From positions 193,428-257,427 of the forward strand of contig NZ_LR027853.1 of the NCBI RefSeq assembly GCF_900607235.1: a stretch of 64,000 nt of DNA. The letters run 5' to 3'. The notes below the pieces were generated by a model. The model ran no database searches. It had not been told where the DNA came from and saw nothing but the letters and a program-made list of their open reading frames with translations. Of the stretch, positions 18,642 through 27,147 are shown in pieces. The stretch comes from Olivibacter jilunii (GTDB lineage Bacteria > Bacteroidota > Bacteroidia > Sphingobacteriales > Sphingobacteriaceae). The stretch's first letter is position 1. Each line of letters opens with the position of its first letter. Both the position numbers and the translations under genes were made by a program.

Positions 18642-19721
18642 ATGGGGGAAAAAGTCGTTCAGCAAATTCGGCGAAGTACAGTGCTCGTTGCCGTGCTGGT
18701 TCTTTTTTGGTGGCTATCAACGTATAATAGCCTCGTAGAGCGATTCTACAGTGGGAAGCTGTTCCCGGTATTTGCTATTGTCGGACAATCTATAACGGCA
18801 TGGATTCCTTTTAGCTTAGGCGATTGCTTGTACCTTCTCGGCATTTTGGTCTTTCTCGTCTTTTTGATCACAATAGTTGTCAACCTTTTTCGAAAAAATT
18901 ATTCGACAGCTCTTGTACGTGCTTTAAAGGCTCTAAACATGGTTTTTGTTTTAATGGTCTGCTTTTATCTTTTCTGGGGAATGAATTATTTCAGATTACC
19001 GCTTGAAAAAAGGATGGGACTGCAAATGGAAATCGGAGAATCTTGTGAGCTTTTAGAAGTTACTGCTTTATGTATCGAAAGGGCCAATTCTTTTAGGAAA
19101 CAATTGAAAGAAACCGATCTGCAAATATCAAACGAAGCAATTTTTCTAAAAGCTCAAAATCTTATAGCAAGCAATAGTACGCTCCAACCCTACATTTTTA
19201 GTTATCTGCCAACAATTAAAAGTCCCATTACAAATCTTCAAGTAAATTATACCGGTGTGGCGGGATATTTCAATCCTTTTACTCAGGAAGCACAAGTAAA
19301 CACCTCAATGCCGATCTTTTCAAAACCCTTTACAGCCTGCCATGAGCTTGGTCATCAGGCCGGTATTGGCTTTGAAGACGAAGCTAATTTAATCGGATTT
19401 ATATTGTGTACTGAAAGCAAGGATCTGCTATTTCAATACGCAGCCTATTATAATGCCGTCTTTATGTTGCTTAACCAGCTCGCCTTTCAGGATAGAGATG
19501 CATATTTCAATATGTTGAAATTGATTGATCCCGCTGTATTGAATGATGCAAAGGAAGAAGAAGCTTACTGGCGGCGGTTCGATGGTGTTTTAACCCATGC
19601 CAGTTCCAAGTTTTATAATGAATATCTGCAGCTAAACAATCAGCCTGAGGGCTTAAAACGATACAGTAGGATGACCAAACTGCTCATTGCGTGGAAAAGA
19701 AAAATAGCGGCTGATTTTTAG
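18642..19721 (+). CDS. DUF3810 membrane protein with a zincin-type HExxH motif
   Basis: A 359-residue protein with three N-terminal membrane helices (about 14-30, 60-82, 98-115) and a C-terminal extracytoplasmic domain. That domain contains HELGH at residues 234-238, followed by E247 in FEDEAN, the spacing expected for a gluzincin zinc site. DUF3810 has no assigned function, but this motif argues that it is a membrane metallopeptidase. It starts 16 bp after the nucleoid-protein stop and is probably co-transcribed with it. Confidence 0.82.
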   Translation: MGEKVVQQIRRSTVLVAVLVLFWWLSTYNSLVERFYSGKLFPVFAIVGQSITAWIPFSLGDCLYLLGILVFLVFLITIVVNLFRKNYSTALVRALKALNMVFVLMVCFYLFWGMNYFRLPLEKRMGLQMEIGESCELLEVTALCIERANSFRKQLKETDLQISNEAIFLKAQNLIASNSTLQPYIFSYLPTIKSPITNLQVNYTGVAGYFNPFTQEAQVNTSMPIFSKPFTACHELGHQAGIGFEDEANLIGFILCTESKDLLFQYAAYYNAVFMLLNQLAFQDRDAYFNMLKLIDPAVLNDAKEEEAYWRRFDGVLTHASSKFYNEYLQLNNQPEGLKRYSRMTKLLIAWKRKIAADF

Positions 19722-19747
19722 TAATGTGGAAAAATTAGTCGATATAT

Positions 19748-19778
19748 TTTGTTTGATTTGTTTTAATAACTATCTTTG
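19748..19778 (+). promoter_or_regulatory. Bacteroidota-type promoter for rpmE2
   Basis: TTTG at 19748-19751, a 19-bp spacer and TATCTTTG at 19771-19778 match the consensus of the major Bacteroidota sigma factor (-33 TTTG, -7 TAnnTTTG). Transcription would begin near 19784, leaving a leader of about 105 bases before the L31 start codon. Confidence 0.75.
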
Positions 19779-19889
19779 CAGCCTTAAACGAAATTAACAA
19801 TTAAAAATATATACATCGTTAACCCTTGATATTATTTACCACGACTGTAAAATGACAAAGGGGCAAGATGTTAGTAAACGGTTATCATA

Positions 19890-20138
19890 ATGAAGAAAGA
19901 TTTGCATCCATCAAACTACAGACTAGTGGTGTTTAAGGACATGTCAAACGACTATGCCTTTATAACTAAGTCTTGTATCGACACGAAAGAGACTATCCAA
20001 TGGGAAGATGGTCAGGAATATCCTTTGGTAAAACTAGAAATCTCCCACACTTCGCACCCATTTTATACTGGTAAGATGAAATTGGTCGATACTGCAGGAC
20101 GTATTGATAAGTTCCGTAACCGTTACAATAAAAAGTAA
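19890..20138 (+). CDS. rpmE2: 50S ribosomal protein L31 type B
   Basis: An 82-residue ribosomal protein on the large subunit. The N-terminus [19 protein letters not shown], the block [12 protein letters not shown] and RIDKFRNRY are family hallmarks. It lacks the CxxC zinc ligands of type A L31, so it is the zinc-independent form. It is transcribed from its own promoter and closed by its own terminator. The leader of about 105 bases could carry autogenous control, but no obvious structure was recognised. Confidence 0.95.
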   Translation: MKKDLHPSNYRLVVFKDMSNDYAFITKSCIDTKETIQWEDGQEYPLVKLEISHTSHPFYTGKMKLVDTAGRIDKFRNRYNKK

Positions 20139-20160
20139 AATCGGTTTAATAATAAAACAG

Positions 20161-20190
20161 AGTCTCGGTATTTTATCGGGACTTTTTTTA
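20161..20190 (+). terminator. Rho-independent terminator of rpmE2
   Basis: A 7-bp stem with one G-U pair (AGTCTCG at 20161-20167, CGGGACT at 20177-20183) encloses a nine-base AT-rich loop and runs into seven Ts. It lies 22 bp beyond the L31 stop. Confidence 0.8.
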
Positions 20191-20238
20191 TTTTTAGCCC
20201 TATACTAGCGGAGCACCAAACCACTAATTTTTGAATTT

Positions 20239-21435
20239 ATGCACATTGTTTTATATGATAATCCTGAACAACGCGTTAATCTCTATCCTTTAAGCTTAAC
20301 CAGACCTATAGGTGATTTCCGAGTCGGAACGTTAACTATTGCTGAAAAATGGACGAGGTGGATGAACGTATCGGTTTCGTATCTCAGCGCCGACTATCTG
20401 CAACTGAAATATCCTTTATCAATAACAGTGGGAGATGTCTTGATCATTAATGGAGGTATTTGCCCCGATGCAACGTTATGTGCCGCACTTGATGGGCTTA
20501 AAGTAGGTGAAAAGTTAATTGAAAACAAACAATTTATAGCCGCGAAAACAGATATAAGAGCTTTAGCTGAAGCTTGCGTCAATGACTTTGCTGCTTATAA
20601 ACCGGTTGTTTATAGGCAGGCTTATACTGCTATCCGTTATCCGGAGGATATCTTTTTACAAAATGGAGCGGAAATAATAAAAGATTTTAACCTATTAACC
20701 AAGGGAAGAACTTCTGCAAATATAAGTTCAACAGTTAAGTTGCTGGGTGACGCCATTTTCCTGGAGGAAGGTGCATCGGCTGAATGTTGTACCATAAACA
20801 CGCTGAAAGGACCCGTCTATATCGGGAGAAATAGTGAGATATGGGAAGGGGCTTTGATTCGTGGACCTTTTTCTTTAGGAGAAAATTCGCAGGTTAAATT
20901 AGGTACCAAGATATACAGCAATGTAACTGTTGGCCCGGGTTGCCGTGTTGGGGGAGAATTAAATACGTGTTTGATTTGGGGAAATTCATCCAAAGGACAT
21001 GAAGGATACTTTGGCAGTGGTGTTATGGGCGAGTGGTGTAATTGGGGCGCAGATACCAATAATTCAAACTTAAAAAATAACTATAAGAACGTAAAACTAT
21101 ATCATTACGGAACGGATGCTTACCGCAACACGGGTTTGCAGTTTTGTGGATTGATAATGGCGGATCATGCAAAGTGCGCTATTAATACAGCTTTCAATAC
21201 CGGAACAGTAGTTGGCGTTGCTGCAAGTATTTTTGGAGGCGAAGTGCCACCTACCTTTGTGCCCGATTTCTCTTGGGGCGCGGGAGAAAATGCAGGTGTT
21301 TATGAATTAGAGAAAATGTTTGAGACCGCAGAGTTGGTTTTTGCTAGGCGTAATTGTAAATTTGACCCTATTGAAGCATCCATCTTACGTAAGGTTTTTG
21401 AGATAACAATAAAACAAAGAAATAACAAAATTTAA
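20239..21435 (+). CDS. Alternate GlmU-family sugar nucleotidyltransferase/acetyltransferase
   Basis: A 398-residue protein of the alternate bacterial GlmU family (TIGR03991 type). The N-terminal half (about 1-160) is a nucleotidyltransferase-like domain with the signature LYPLSLTRPIGDFRVG. The C-terminal half (about 165-370) is a left-handed parallel beta-helix, seen in GPVYIGRNSEIWEGALIRGP and GTKIYSNVTVGPGCRVGGE. In Bacteroidota such proteins are thought to supply UDP-N-acetylglucosamine or another activated sugar for peptidoglycan and LPS. The tpiA gene follows 6 bp downstream, so the two are co-transcribed with prmA and mpl. The exact sugar is not certain. Confidence 0.82.
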   Translation: MHIVLYDNPEQRVNLYPLSLTRPIGDFRVGTLTIAEKWTRWMNVSVSYLSADYLQLKYPLSITVGDVLIINGGICPDATLCAALDGLKVGEKLIENKQFIAAKTDIRALAEACVNDFAAYKPVVYRQAYTAIRYPEDIFLQNGAEIIKDFNLLTKGRTSANISSTVKLLGDAIFLEEGASAECCTINTLKGPVYIGRNSEIWEGALIRGPFSLGENSQVKLGTKIYSNVTVGPGCRVGGELNTCLIWGNSSKGHEGYFGSGVMGEWCNWGADTNNSNLKNNYKNVKLYHYGTDAYRNTGLQFCGLIMADHAKCAINTAFNTGTVVGVAASIFGGEVPPTFVPDFSWGAGENAGVYELEKMFETAELVFARRNCKFDPIEASILRKVFEITIKQRNNKI

Positions 21436-21441
21436 TCAATC

Positions 21442-22206
21442 ATGCGAAAAAAAATTGTTGCCGGTAATTGGAAGATGAACATGGATTACCAAGAAGGAAT
21501 AAGCCTGTTTTCAGAAGTGGCTAACATGGTAAAAGATGAGGTTATTGGTAATCAGCAAATAATTGTTTGCAGTCCTTTTATCCATTTACATAGTATTGCT
21601 TCTTTAGCAAAAGAGAGTGAAAATGTGTCTGTGGGTGCTCAGAATATACATCAGGAAGATGCAGGTGCATACACAGGGGAAATATCAGCAAAGCAAGTAC
21701 GCTCGACGGGCGCGGAGTATGTAATATTAGGGCATTCTGAAAGAAGGGCTTATTTCGGCGAATCTGACGAGTTACTGGCACAGAAAGTAAATATAGCACT
21801 TACACATGGCCTGATCCCGATTTTTTGTATAGGCGAAACAAGAGAAGAGCGCGAATCCGGTGATTTTTTTGATGTTATCAAAACGCAATTAGAGAAAGGT
21901 GTTTTCCATCTGTCGGCAAGCGACTTTTCTAAAATAATCCTAGCTTATGAGCCGGTTTGGGCAATTGGTACCGGATTGACTGCAAGCCCGGAGCAAGCAC
22001 AGGAAGTACACGCTTTCATTAGAAAGCAGATTGAAGCAAAATATGGTGCAGCTGTAGCGGATGAAACCAGTGTGCTATACGGGGGAAGCTGTAATCCCAA
22101 AAATGCTCCGGATTTATTTTCACAACCTGACATCGATGGTGGCTTAATTGGCGGTGCCTCATTAAAATCAAGAGACTTTACTGATATAGTAAAGGTTTTT
22201 AACTAA
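21442..22206 (+). CDS. tpiA: Triosephosphate isomerase
   Basis: A 254-residue TIM-barrel enzyme that interconverts dihydroxyacetone phosphate and glyceraldehyde 3-phosphate in glycolysis. The catalytic residues are K11 (GNWKMN), H98 (ILGHSERR) and E170 ([11 protein letters not shown]), and the phosphate loop GGSCNPKN and GLIGGASL are intact. The length is standard. It starts 6 bp after the GlmU-like gene. Confidence 0.98.
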   Translation: MRKKIVAGNWKMNMDYQEGISLFSEVANMVKDEVIGNQQIIVCSPFIHLHSIASLAKESENVSVGAQNIHQEDAGAYTGEISAKQVRSTGAEYVILGHSERRAYFGESDELLAQKVNIALTHGLIPIFCIGETREERESGDFFDVIKTQLEKGVFHLSASDFSKIILAYEPVWAIGTGLTASPEQAQEVHAFIRKQIEAKYGAAVADETSVLYGGSCNPKNAPDLFSQPDIDGGLIGGASLKSRDFTDIVKVFN

Positions 22207-22267
22207 TTCTATCATTTCAAAGAGGTTTCCGATTGATCAAATGTGGAGACCTTTTTTTTTCGATAAT

Positions 22268-23119
22268 ATGGACTATAGTGAACTTACTTTTGTTTGTGTG
22301 GGAGGTGAAGAGTGGCAACAGGACCTGTTTATTAATGACCTAGCCGCTCTTGGATTTGATACATTTGAGGATACGCTCTCAGGATTTAAAGCGTATATCG
22401 CTAGTGCTTCATTGGACCTGGCTGCTATTGAGCATTTACTACTTACCTTGCCGGAAAACTTTCAAGTATCTTATAGCGTTCAGGAGATTAGTCCGAAAAA
22501 TTGGAATGCAGTTTGGGAAAGCAACTTTGAGCCAATCACGGTTGATAAGCGCTGTTATGTTCGTGCTACCTTTCACGCACCTAAACCCGATTTTGAATAT
22601 GAGATTATTATAGATCCGAAGATGGCTTTTGGTACAGGGCATCACCAAACGACATCACTCATGATGGAGTATTTATTGGATAGCCATGTAGCAGGAAAGC
22701 GTGTACTTGATATGGGATGTGGTACCGGTATACTCGCGATTTTGGCTGCCAAAATAGGTGCAGAGGAGGTGGTGGCAATTGATTACGATCCCGTTTGCTA
22801 TGAAAGTGTAAAAGAAAATATTGAGCTAAACCAGGTCCCCGCTATAAAGATATACTGTGGATCAAAGGAAGTAATTCCGCAAGAACCATATGATTTGATT
22901 CTTGCCAATATCAATAGAAATATATTGCTCGATCAGTTGCCGACCTATTCTGCGGTTTTAAAACCCCATGGTCAGCTTCTTCTTAGTGGTTTTTACGAAG
23001 GAGACGATCTACGACAACTGGAAGAAGCTGCTATTAAACTGAATCTGAAATTTTTGGAGAAAAAAGTGAAAGATCATTGGGTTGCCGCAAAATTTGAACA
23101 AAACCATAAAAGAAAATAA
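22268..23119 (+). CDS. prmA: Ribosomal protein L11 methyltransferase
   Basis: A roughly 283-residue SAM-dependent methyltransferase that trimethylates lysines on L11. The SAM-binding motif I is DMGCGTGILAILAAK, motif II is VVAIDYDP, and the substrate-side block is LANINRNIL. The segment DPKMAFGTGHHQTTSLMM is diagnostic for PrmA. The frame is open from an ATG at 22241, but the ATG at 22268 (MDYSELTFV) matches the normal family start. Mpl starts 1 bp after its stop. Confidence 0.92.
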   Translation: MDYSELTFVCVGGEEWQQDLFINDLAALGFDTFEDTLSGFKAYIASASLDLAAIEHLLLTLPENFQVSYSVQEISPKNWNAVWESNFEPITVDKRCYVRATFHAPKPDFEYEIIIDPKMAFGTGHHQTTSLMMEYLLDSHVAGKRVLDMGCGTGILAILAAKIGAEEVVAIDYDPVCYESVKENIELNQVPAIKIYCGSKEVIPQEPYDLILANINRNILLDQLPTYSAVLKPHGQLLLSGFYEGDDLRQLEEAAIKLNLKFLEKKVKDHWVAAKFEQNHKRK

Positions 23120-23120
23120 C

Positions 23121-24482
23121 ATGCGTGTCCATTTTATAGCTATTGGCGGAAGTGTTATGAATAATTTGGCCATAGCATTAGCAAATAAAGGCTATCTGGT
23201 GAGTGGTTCCGACGACTTCATATACGAGCCCTCAAGAACTAATCTGACAAAGAATGGGTTAATGCCTGAACAATTAGGCTGGCATCCTGAAAGGATTACG
23301 GAAGACATTAATGCTGTAGTGTTGGGTATGCACGCTAAAGCAGATAACCCGGAGCTTGTCAGGGCTCAGGAATTAGGTTTACAAATTTATTCCTACCCTG
23401 CATACATTTACGAACAGGCTAAAGACAAGACACGGGTCGTTGTAGGAGGTAGCCACGGAAAAACTACGATCACCTCGATGATTATGCACGTTCTCAAGGA
23501 GTTAGGAAGATCGTTTGATTATGTCGTTGGGGCTAAACTGGAGGGCTTCGAAACGATGGTTAAGATCACAAAGGATGCGCCGTTAATCATTATTGAGGGA
23601 GACGAATACTTGGCATCAGCTATTGATAGAAGACCTAAGTTCTTACTTTATCACGCAAATATAGCTCTGATAAGTGGTATAGCTTGGGACCACATTAATG
23701 TATTCCCAACTTATCAGGAATATGTCGAACAATTTAAGCTCTTTATCGAAAGCATAGAAGAAAAGGGTACGCTCGTATATAATAAAGATGATAAGGAAGT
23801 GCAGAATCTGGTTTCTAATAACAATTCTAATATCAATAAACATGGGTATAAGCTGCCTGAGTTTACCATTAATAAGGGAGTAAGTTATCTTAAAACTTCC
23901 AAAGGGGAGATCGCTTTACAAATATTTGGAAAGCATAATCTTTCTAATTTGGCAGGCGCTTTTACTGTTTGTGAGTGGTTAGGAATCAGTAGAGAAGATT
24001 TTTATCAGGCGATTGGTAGTTTTAAGGGTGCAGCAAGGAGACTGGAGTATGTTGCGGATTATGCCGGAAGCGTTGTTTACAAAGACTTTGCACATTCGCC
24101 TTCAAAAGTTAGAGCGTCCATAGATGCAGTAAAAGAACAATATCCGAATAGTAAGTTAGTAGCGATTATCGAGCTACATACGTTTAGTAGCCTAAATGAG
24201 GAGTTTTTACAAGAATATTTTGATACAATGAAACAGGCTGATGAAGCCGTTGTATTTATTGATCAAAATTCTTTCAGACAAAAAAATATTAAGCCAATCG
24301 AAGCGTTAACTATAAAGAAAGCCTTTAATAGAGACGATATAATATATTTTAACGATGCACAGAATCTAGAAGGGTATATCAGCCAATTGGATCCTCAAGG
24401 TAAAAATGTGCTATTCATGAGTTCAGGGAATTTTGGCGGTATAAATCTAGTTAACTTATCAGATAAGTTTTTTAATTTTTAA
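23121..24482 (+). CDS. mpl: UDP-N-acetylmuramate:L-alanyl-gamma-D-glutamyl-meso-diaminopimelate ligase
   Basis: A 453-residue Mur-ligase-family enzyme that re-attaches recycled murein tripeptide to UDP-MurNAc. The N-terminal Rossmann segment HFIAIGGSVMNNLAIAL, the ATP-binding P-loop GGSHGKTTITSM and the central-domain pair IIEGDEYLAS and HINVFPTY are typical. It resembles MurC but has Mpl's N-terminal pattern. The start is the ATG 1 bp after the prmA stop; a longer frame inside prmA is not needed. It closes the GlmU-tpiA-prmA-mpl run, which mixes cell-wall and central metabolism. Confidence 0.92.
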   Translation: MRVHFIAIGGSVMNNLAIALANKGYLVSGSDDFIYEPSRTNLTKNGLMPEQLGWHPERITEDINAVVLGMHAKADNPELVRAQELGLQIYSYPAYIYEQAKDKTRVVVGGSHGKTTITSMIMHVLKELGRSFDYVVGAKLEGFETMVKITKDAPLIIIEGDEYLASAIDRRPKFLLYHANIALISGIAWDHINVFPTYQEYVEQFKLFIESIEEKGTLVYNKDDKEVQNLVSNNNSNINKHGYKLPEFTINKGVSYLKTSKGEIALQIFGKHNLSNLAGAFTVCEWLGISREDFYQAIGSFKGAARRLEYVADYAGSVVYKDFAHSPSKVRASIDAVKEQYPNSKLVAIIELHTFSSLNEEFLQEYFDTMKQADEAVVFIDQNSFRQKNIKPIEALTIKKAFNRDDIIYFNDAQNLEGYISQLDPQGKNVLFMSSGNFGGINLVNLSDKFFNF

Positions 24483-24612
24483 AAATTATATATATATTTG
24501 ATATAGTAAGTGCTACAATTGGTTAATACCTACTTCTTCTTGTATACTCTTTGTCTATGGGTCAAGCTAACACACGTGAAAATAATAGTCGAATGAAATG
24601 TCTACATGATTA

Positions 24613-24717
24613 ATGAAAATTAAAAAGATGGTGATAATAACTCATTTTGATCATGTGCGGAACTCTACCTACCGGGACAGTCATGAGGCCATTAAAAAAC
24701 AAATTTTTTACGAATGA
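24613..24717 (+). CDS. Possible 34-residue leader peptide overlapping the XRE regulator
   Basis: A short frame starts with ATG at 24613 and stops with a TGA at 24715-24717 that overlaps the start ATG of the XRE gene (ATGA). The peptide begins MKIKKMVIITHFDHV and is mixed in composition. The four-base overlap is a classical translational coupling arrangement, but AT-rich DNA gives such overlaps by chance, and no homologue is known to me. It is listed as a candidate only. Confidence 0.3.
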   Translation: MKIKKMVIITHFDHVRNSTYRDSHEAIKKQIFYE

Positions 24718-25052
24718 AATCTTTAGGAAAAAAAATAAGGTTATTAAGACATCAAAATGGGTGGAGCCAAGAGGATGTTGCTAAAAGATTAGACATATCT
24801 ATTCCTGCTTTTTCTAAAATTGAAACCGGTATAACCGATATTAATCTTTCAAGGCTTCAACAAATTGCCAAACTTTTTGACATGACAGTGGTGCAGCTTT
24901 TGAATTTCAATGATGCTGATGAGCAAAAGAAATATAACTCTGACTTAGAAGCAGCCAATAAGAAGTTGCAGGAAAGAAATAACGAAGTAATCGAATTACA
25001 AAAGAAGGTAATCGAACTTTACGAGGAATTAAGAAAGCTTTATGCTAAGTGA
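24714..25052 (+). CDS. XRE-family helix-turn-helix regulator with a C-terminal coiled coil
   Basis: A 112-residue protein. Residues about 6-62 form a Cro/CI-type HTH (QEDVAKRLDISIPAFSKIE). Residues about 75-110 (ELQKKVIELYEELRKLY and preceding) are rich in E, K, L and N with heptad spacing and probably form a dimerising coiled coil. This compact arrangement is common in Pedobacter-type genomes; targets are unknown. It is convergent with the GNAT-like gene 16 bp away. Confidence 0.88.
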   Translation: MKSLGKKIRLLRHQNGWSQEDVAKRLDISIPAFSKIETGITDINLSRLQQIAKLFDMTVVQLLNFNDADEQKKYNSDLEAANKKLQERNNEVIELQKKVIELYEELRKLYAK

Positions 25053-25068
25053 TGGAAACGTGCTTATG

Positions 25069-26178
25069 TTAAAACACATATCGTAATGTAGCGTGTTTCT
25101 TTCCAAATTGGGCTCCGGTAGCTTTATGGATAGCCAGCATTTCCTTGTTGAAATCGCCAACCCATGAAAGTTCCAGTTCTTTATACTTCTTGAGAGGAAG
25201 GACATATTCCTTCAGCTTTATGAAAAGAGCGGATTCAAGTCCATGCTTTTGATAATTTTTTTTCGTTCCCATCACAATTGCTCTCATCCTGTTTACTTTA
25301 CGTCTGTTCAATAAAAATCGAATGCCGTTTAGCCAATTCATTTTACCTTTGAAGTCTTTAATCAATTGGTTGGCATCCGGTAATATCAAAATAAATGAGA
25401 CAGGTTCATTATTGATGTAGGCAAACCAAATTAAACGTTCGTCTAGAATCAGTTTCATTTTCTTGAACGATTCGAGGATCGTTTCCATTTTAATAGGCTG
25501 AAAATTTTCGAAGTTTTCCCAAGCATCATTGTAAATTTCCATGAAGTCTTTTGCGAAAACTTGTAGGTTGTTTTTCTCGAAATGTTTAAAGGTATAACCC
25601 GGTTTTTCCATCACCCAATTAGCAATCCGAGTAAAACGTTCAGGAAATGGCTTATTAACTTCTAAATAGTTTGTAATCTGTTCATATATGGTTTTGAAGC
25701 CATAACTGAGAAAAAGGTTTAGATAATAGGGCTTATGATAATTCATGCCATAGGAAGGCTGGGTAAATCCTTCTACTAATAAGCCCCAAAAGTTATCATT
25801 CTCGCCAAAATTAATCGGACCATCCATGCCCCTCATCCCTCTGTCTGCTAGCCACTTCTTTGCAGTATCAAATAATTTACCAGCTGCATCTTGGTTATCA
25901 ATACATTCGAAAAAGCCGATACCGCCTATGGGACATTCTGATTTATAGGCCTTCTCATGGTTGATGAAAGCCGCAATTCTTCCAATGGGTTGATTATCTT
26001 TAAGCAATAACCATCGCGCACATTCTCCGTGCTTATGAAAATTGTTCTTTTGAGGATCGAAAATTTGGCGTATGTCGTTATCTAATGGACAAATCCAGTT
26101 GCTATCATCTTTATATATTTTTTTAGGAACATCTAGAAACTGCTTTTCCTGCCTTTTGTCGTTTACTTGGATTATCAT
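25069..26178 (-). CDS. GNAT-fold protein, paralogue of the candidate ceramide synthase
   Basis: A 369-residue protein homologous along its length to the product of 3284-4402. Shared blocks include GRIAAFIN versus GRIAAIYN, GPINFGENDNFWGLLVEGF versus GPINLSTNDSCGLLVQGF, and the C-terminal unit VMGTKKNYQKHGLESALF versus the LGVIDGYRKMGIEACLY counterpart. The family is usually annotated as a GNAT N-acetyltransferase of unknown substrate. Which of the two acts in ceramide synthesis cannot be decided from sequence. This copy is unlinked to lipid genes and stands alone on the minus strand. Confidence 0.75.
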   Translation of the reverse strand: MIIQVNDKRQEKQFLDVPKKIYKDDSNWICPLDNDIRQIFDPQKNNFHKHGECARWLLLKDNQPIGRIAAFINHEKAYKSECPIGGIGFFECIDNQDAAGKLFDTAKKWLADRGMRGMDGPINFGENDNFWGLLVEGFTQPSYGMNYHKPYYLNLFLSYGFKTIYEQITNYLEVNKPFPERFTRIANWVMEKPGYTFKHFEKNNLQVFAKDFMEIYNDAWENFENFQPIKMETILESFKKMKLILDERLIWFAYINNEPVSFILILPDANQLIKDFKGKMNWLNGIRFLLNRRKVNRMRAIVMGTKKNYQKHGLESALFIKLKEYVLPLKKYKELELSWVGDFNKEMLAIHKATGAQFGKKHATLRYVF

Positions 26179-26201
26179 TCTTTCCCCAAAACATTAATAA
26201 A

Positions 26202-26231
26202 AAAGCACTCAGCATAAATACTAAGTGCTTT
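26202..26231 (-). terminator. Rho-independent terminator of the acidic small protein gene
   Basis: An 8-bp stem (AAAGCACT at 26202-26209, AGTGCTTT at 26224-26231) with a 14-base loop. Read on the minus strand it is followed by a T run, matching the end of the transcript that contains the 26259-26453 gene. An A/T-rich flank on the other side might let it work in both directions. Confidence 0.7.
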
Positions 26232-26258
26232 ATATTTTATAATACGGTGATTACAAGA

Positions 26259-26453
26259 CTAATAGTCGTCATCATCGTCAAAATTGTCGAAATTGTCAAA
26301 GTTATCCAAATCATTAAAATCGAAGTCATCTTCATCTTCATCGTCAAAACGTCTTGTTGGTTTTGAATCATTAGGTTTGATACCTGATTTACCCGCTTTT
26401 TTTGCTGGATTATTTGATCCAATTTTTTTGTCTGTCTTTTTTGGCGTTTTCAT
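26259..26453 (-). CDS. Small protein with a basic N-terminus and Asp-rich C-terminus
   Basis: A 64-residue protein: a Lys-rich first half (MKTPKKTDKKIGS, then AKKAGKSG) and a second half of almost only D, E, F and N (for example DDEDEDDFDFNDLDNF). The charge split is extreme. The ATG at 26453 is preferred to a TTG two codons upstream. The protein has no recognisable domain; similar acidic small proteins occur in Sphingobacteriaceae. It lies 115 bp downstream of scpB and is followed by a terminator, which supports it being a real gene. A reading frame in another phase of the same DNA looks like a by-product of the repeated GAT codons. Confidence 0.65.
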   Translation of the reverse strand: MKTPKKTDKKIGSNNPAKKAGKSGIKPNDSKPTRRFDDEDEDDFDFNDLDNFDNFDNFDDDDDY

Positions 26454-26568
26454 TTCCAATTCTACTAGTTACGCTTGTTTTATATTGTTTGGTTTTGTGC
26501 TGATAAAATTACAAAGATTTTAAAACAGTCAAGTAATTTATTGAAAAAATAATACAAAAAAATGGAAG

Positions 26569-27129
26569 CTATTCCGTTGATTCTCCTATACTTTGTTCTT
26601 CAGTTAAGATGTCTTTCAATTTCGGTAAATCCGCCGTTGAATTGATCCCAAAATAGTCCATAAATAGTTTGCTTGTCGAATATAAGAGCGGCTTCCCAAT
26701 AGCTTCAGATTTTCCACTGATCTGTATCAGGTCTTTTTCCAATAGTTTCTGTATGGAATAGTCGCAGCTCACTCCCCTTATTTGTTCTATTTCAAGCTTG
26801 GTTATAGGCTGCCGATAAGCTATTATAGCCAGCGTTTCAAGCGCAGCTTGACTCAATTTCTTTTTAGATCGATGGATCTGAAGTTGATTAACAATTTTAT
26901 TGTACTCTTTCTTCGTTAAAAATTGATAGCCGTTATTAATATGATACAGTTGAATGGCAAATGCGCTGTCAGCGTATTTTGATTCAATAAGCTTAATTGC
27001 ATTTTCTACGTCCTCGTTTGATAGCTCCAAGTCTAAGGCATCTCGAATAATTTGCTTAATGTCAAAAAATTCCACGCTCTGTTCAGAAGCAAAAATTAAT
27101 GCCTCAATATGCTGTACGATGTTCTCCAT
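26569..27129 (-). CDS. scpB: Segregation and condensation protein B
   Basis: A 186-residue protein with two winged-helix domains, the non-SMC partner of ScpA in the SMC condensin complex that compacts and segregates the chromosome. The core motif is ALETLAIIAYRQPITKLEIE with RGVSCDYSIQKLLEKDLI following. Length matches ScpB. It starts 18 bp downstream of mqnC, so both are probably on one transcript. ScpA is not in the window. Confidence 0.92.
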   Translation of the reverse strand: MENIVQHIEALIFASEQSVEFFDIKQIIRDALDLELSNEDVENAIKLIESKYADSAFAIQLYHINNGYQFLTKKEYNKIVNQLQIHRSKKKLSQAALETLAIIAYRQPITKLEIEQIRGVSCDYSIQKLLEKDLIQISGKSEAIGKPLLYSTSKLFMDYFGINSTADLPKLKDILTEEQSIGESTE

Positions 27130-27147
27130 GAAACGTTAACCTATTAA

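Noticed and set aside
26237-26422. Second frame over the Asp-rich small protein
   Set aside because: Its repetitive Met/Ile/Thr composition is what repeated GAT/GAC codons give in another phase.
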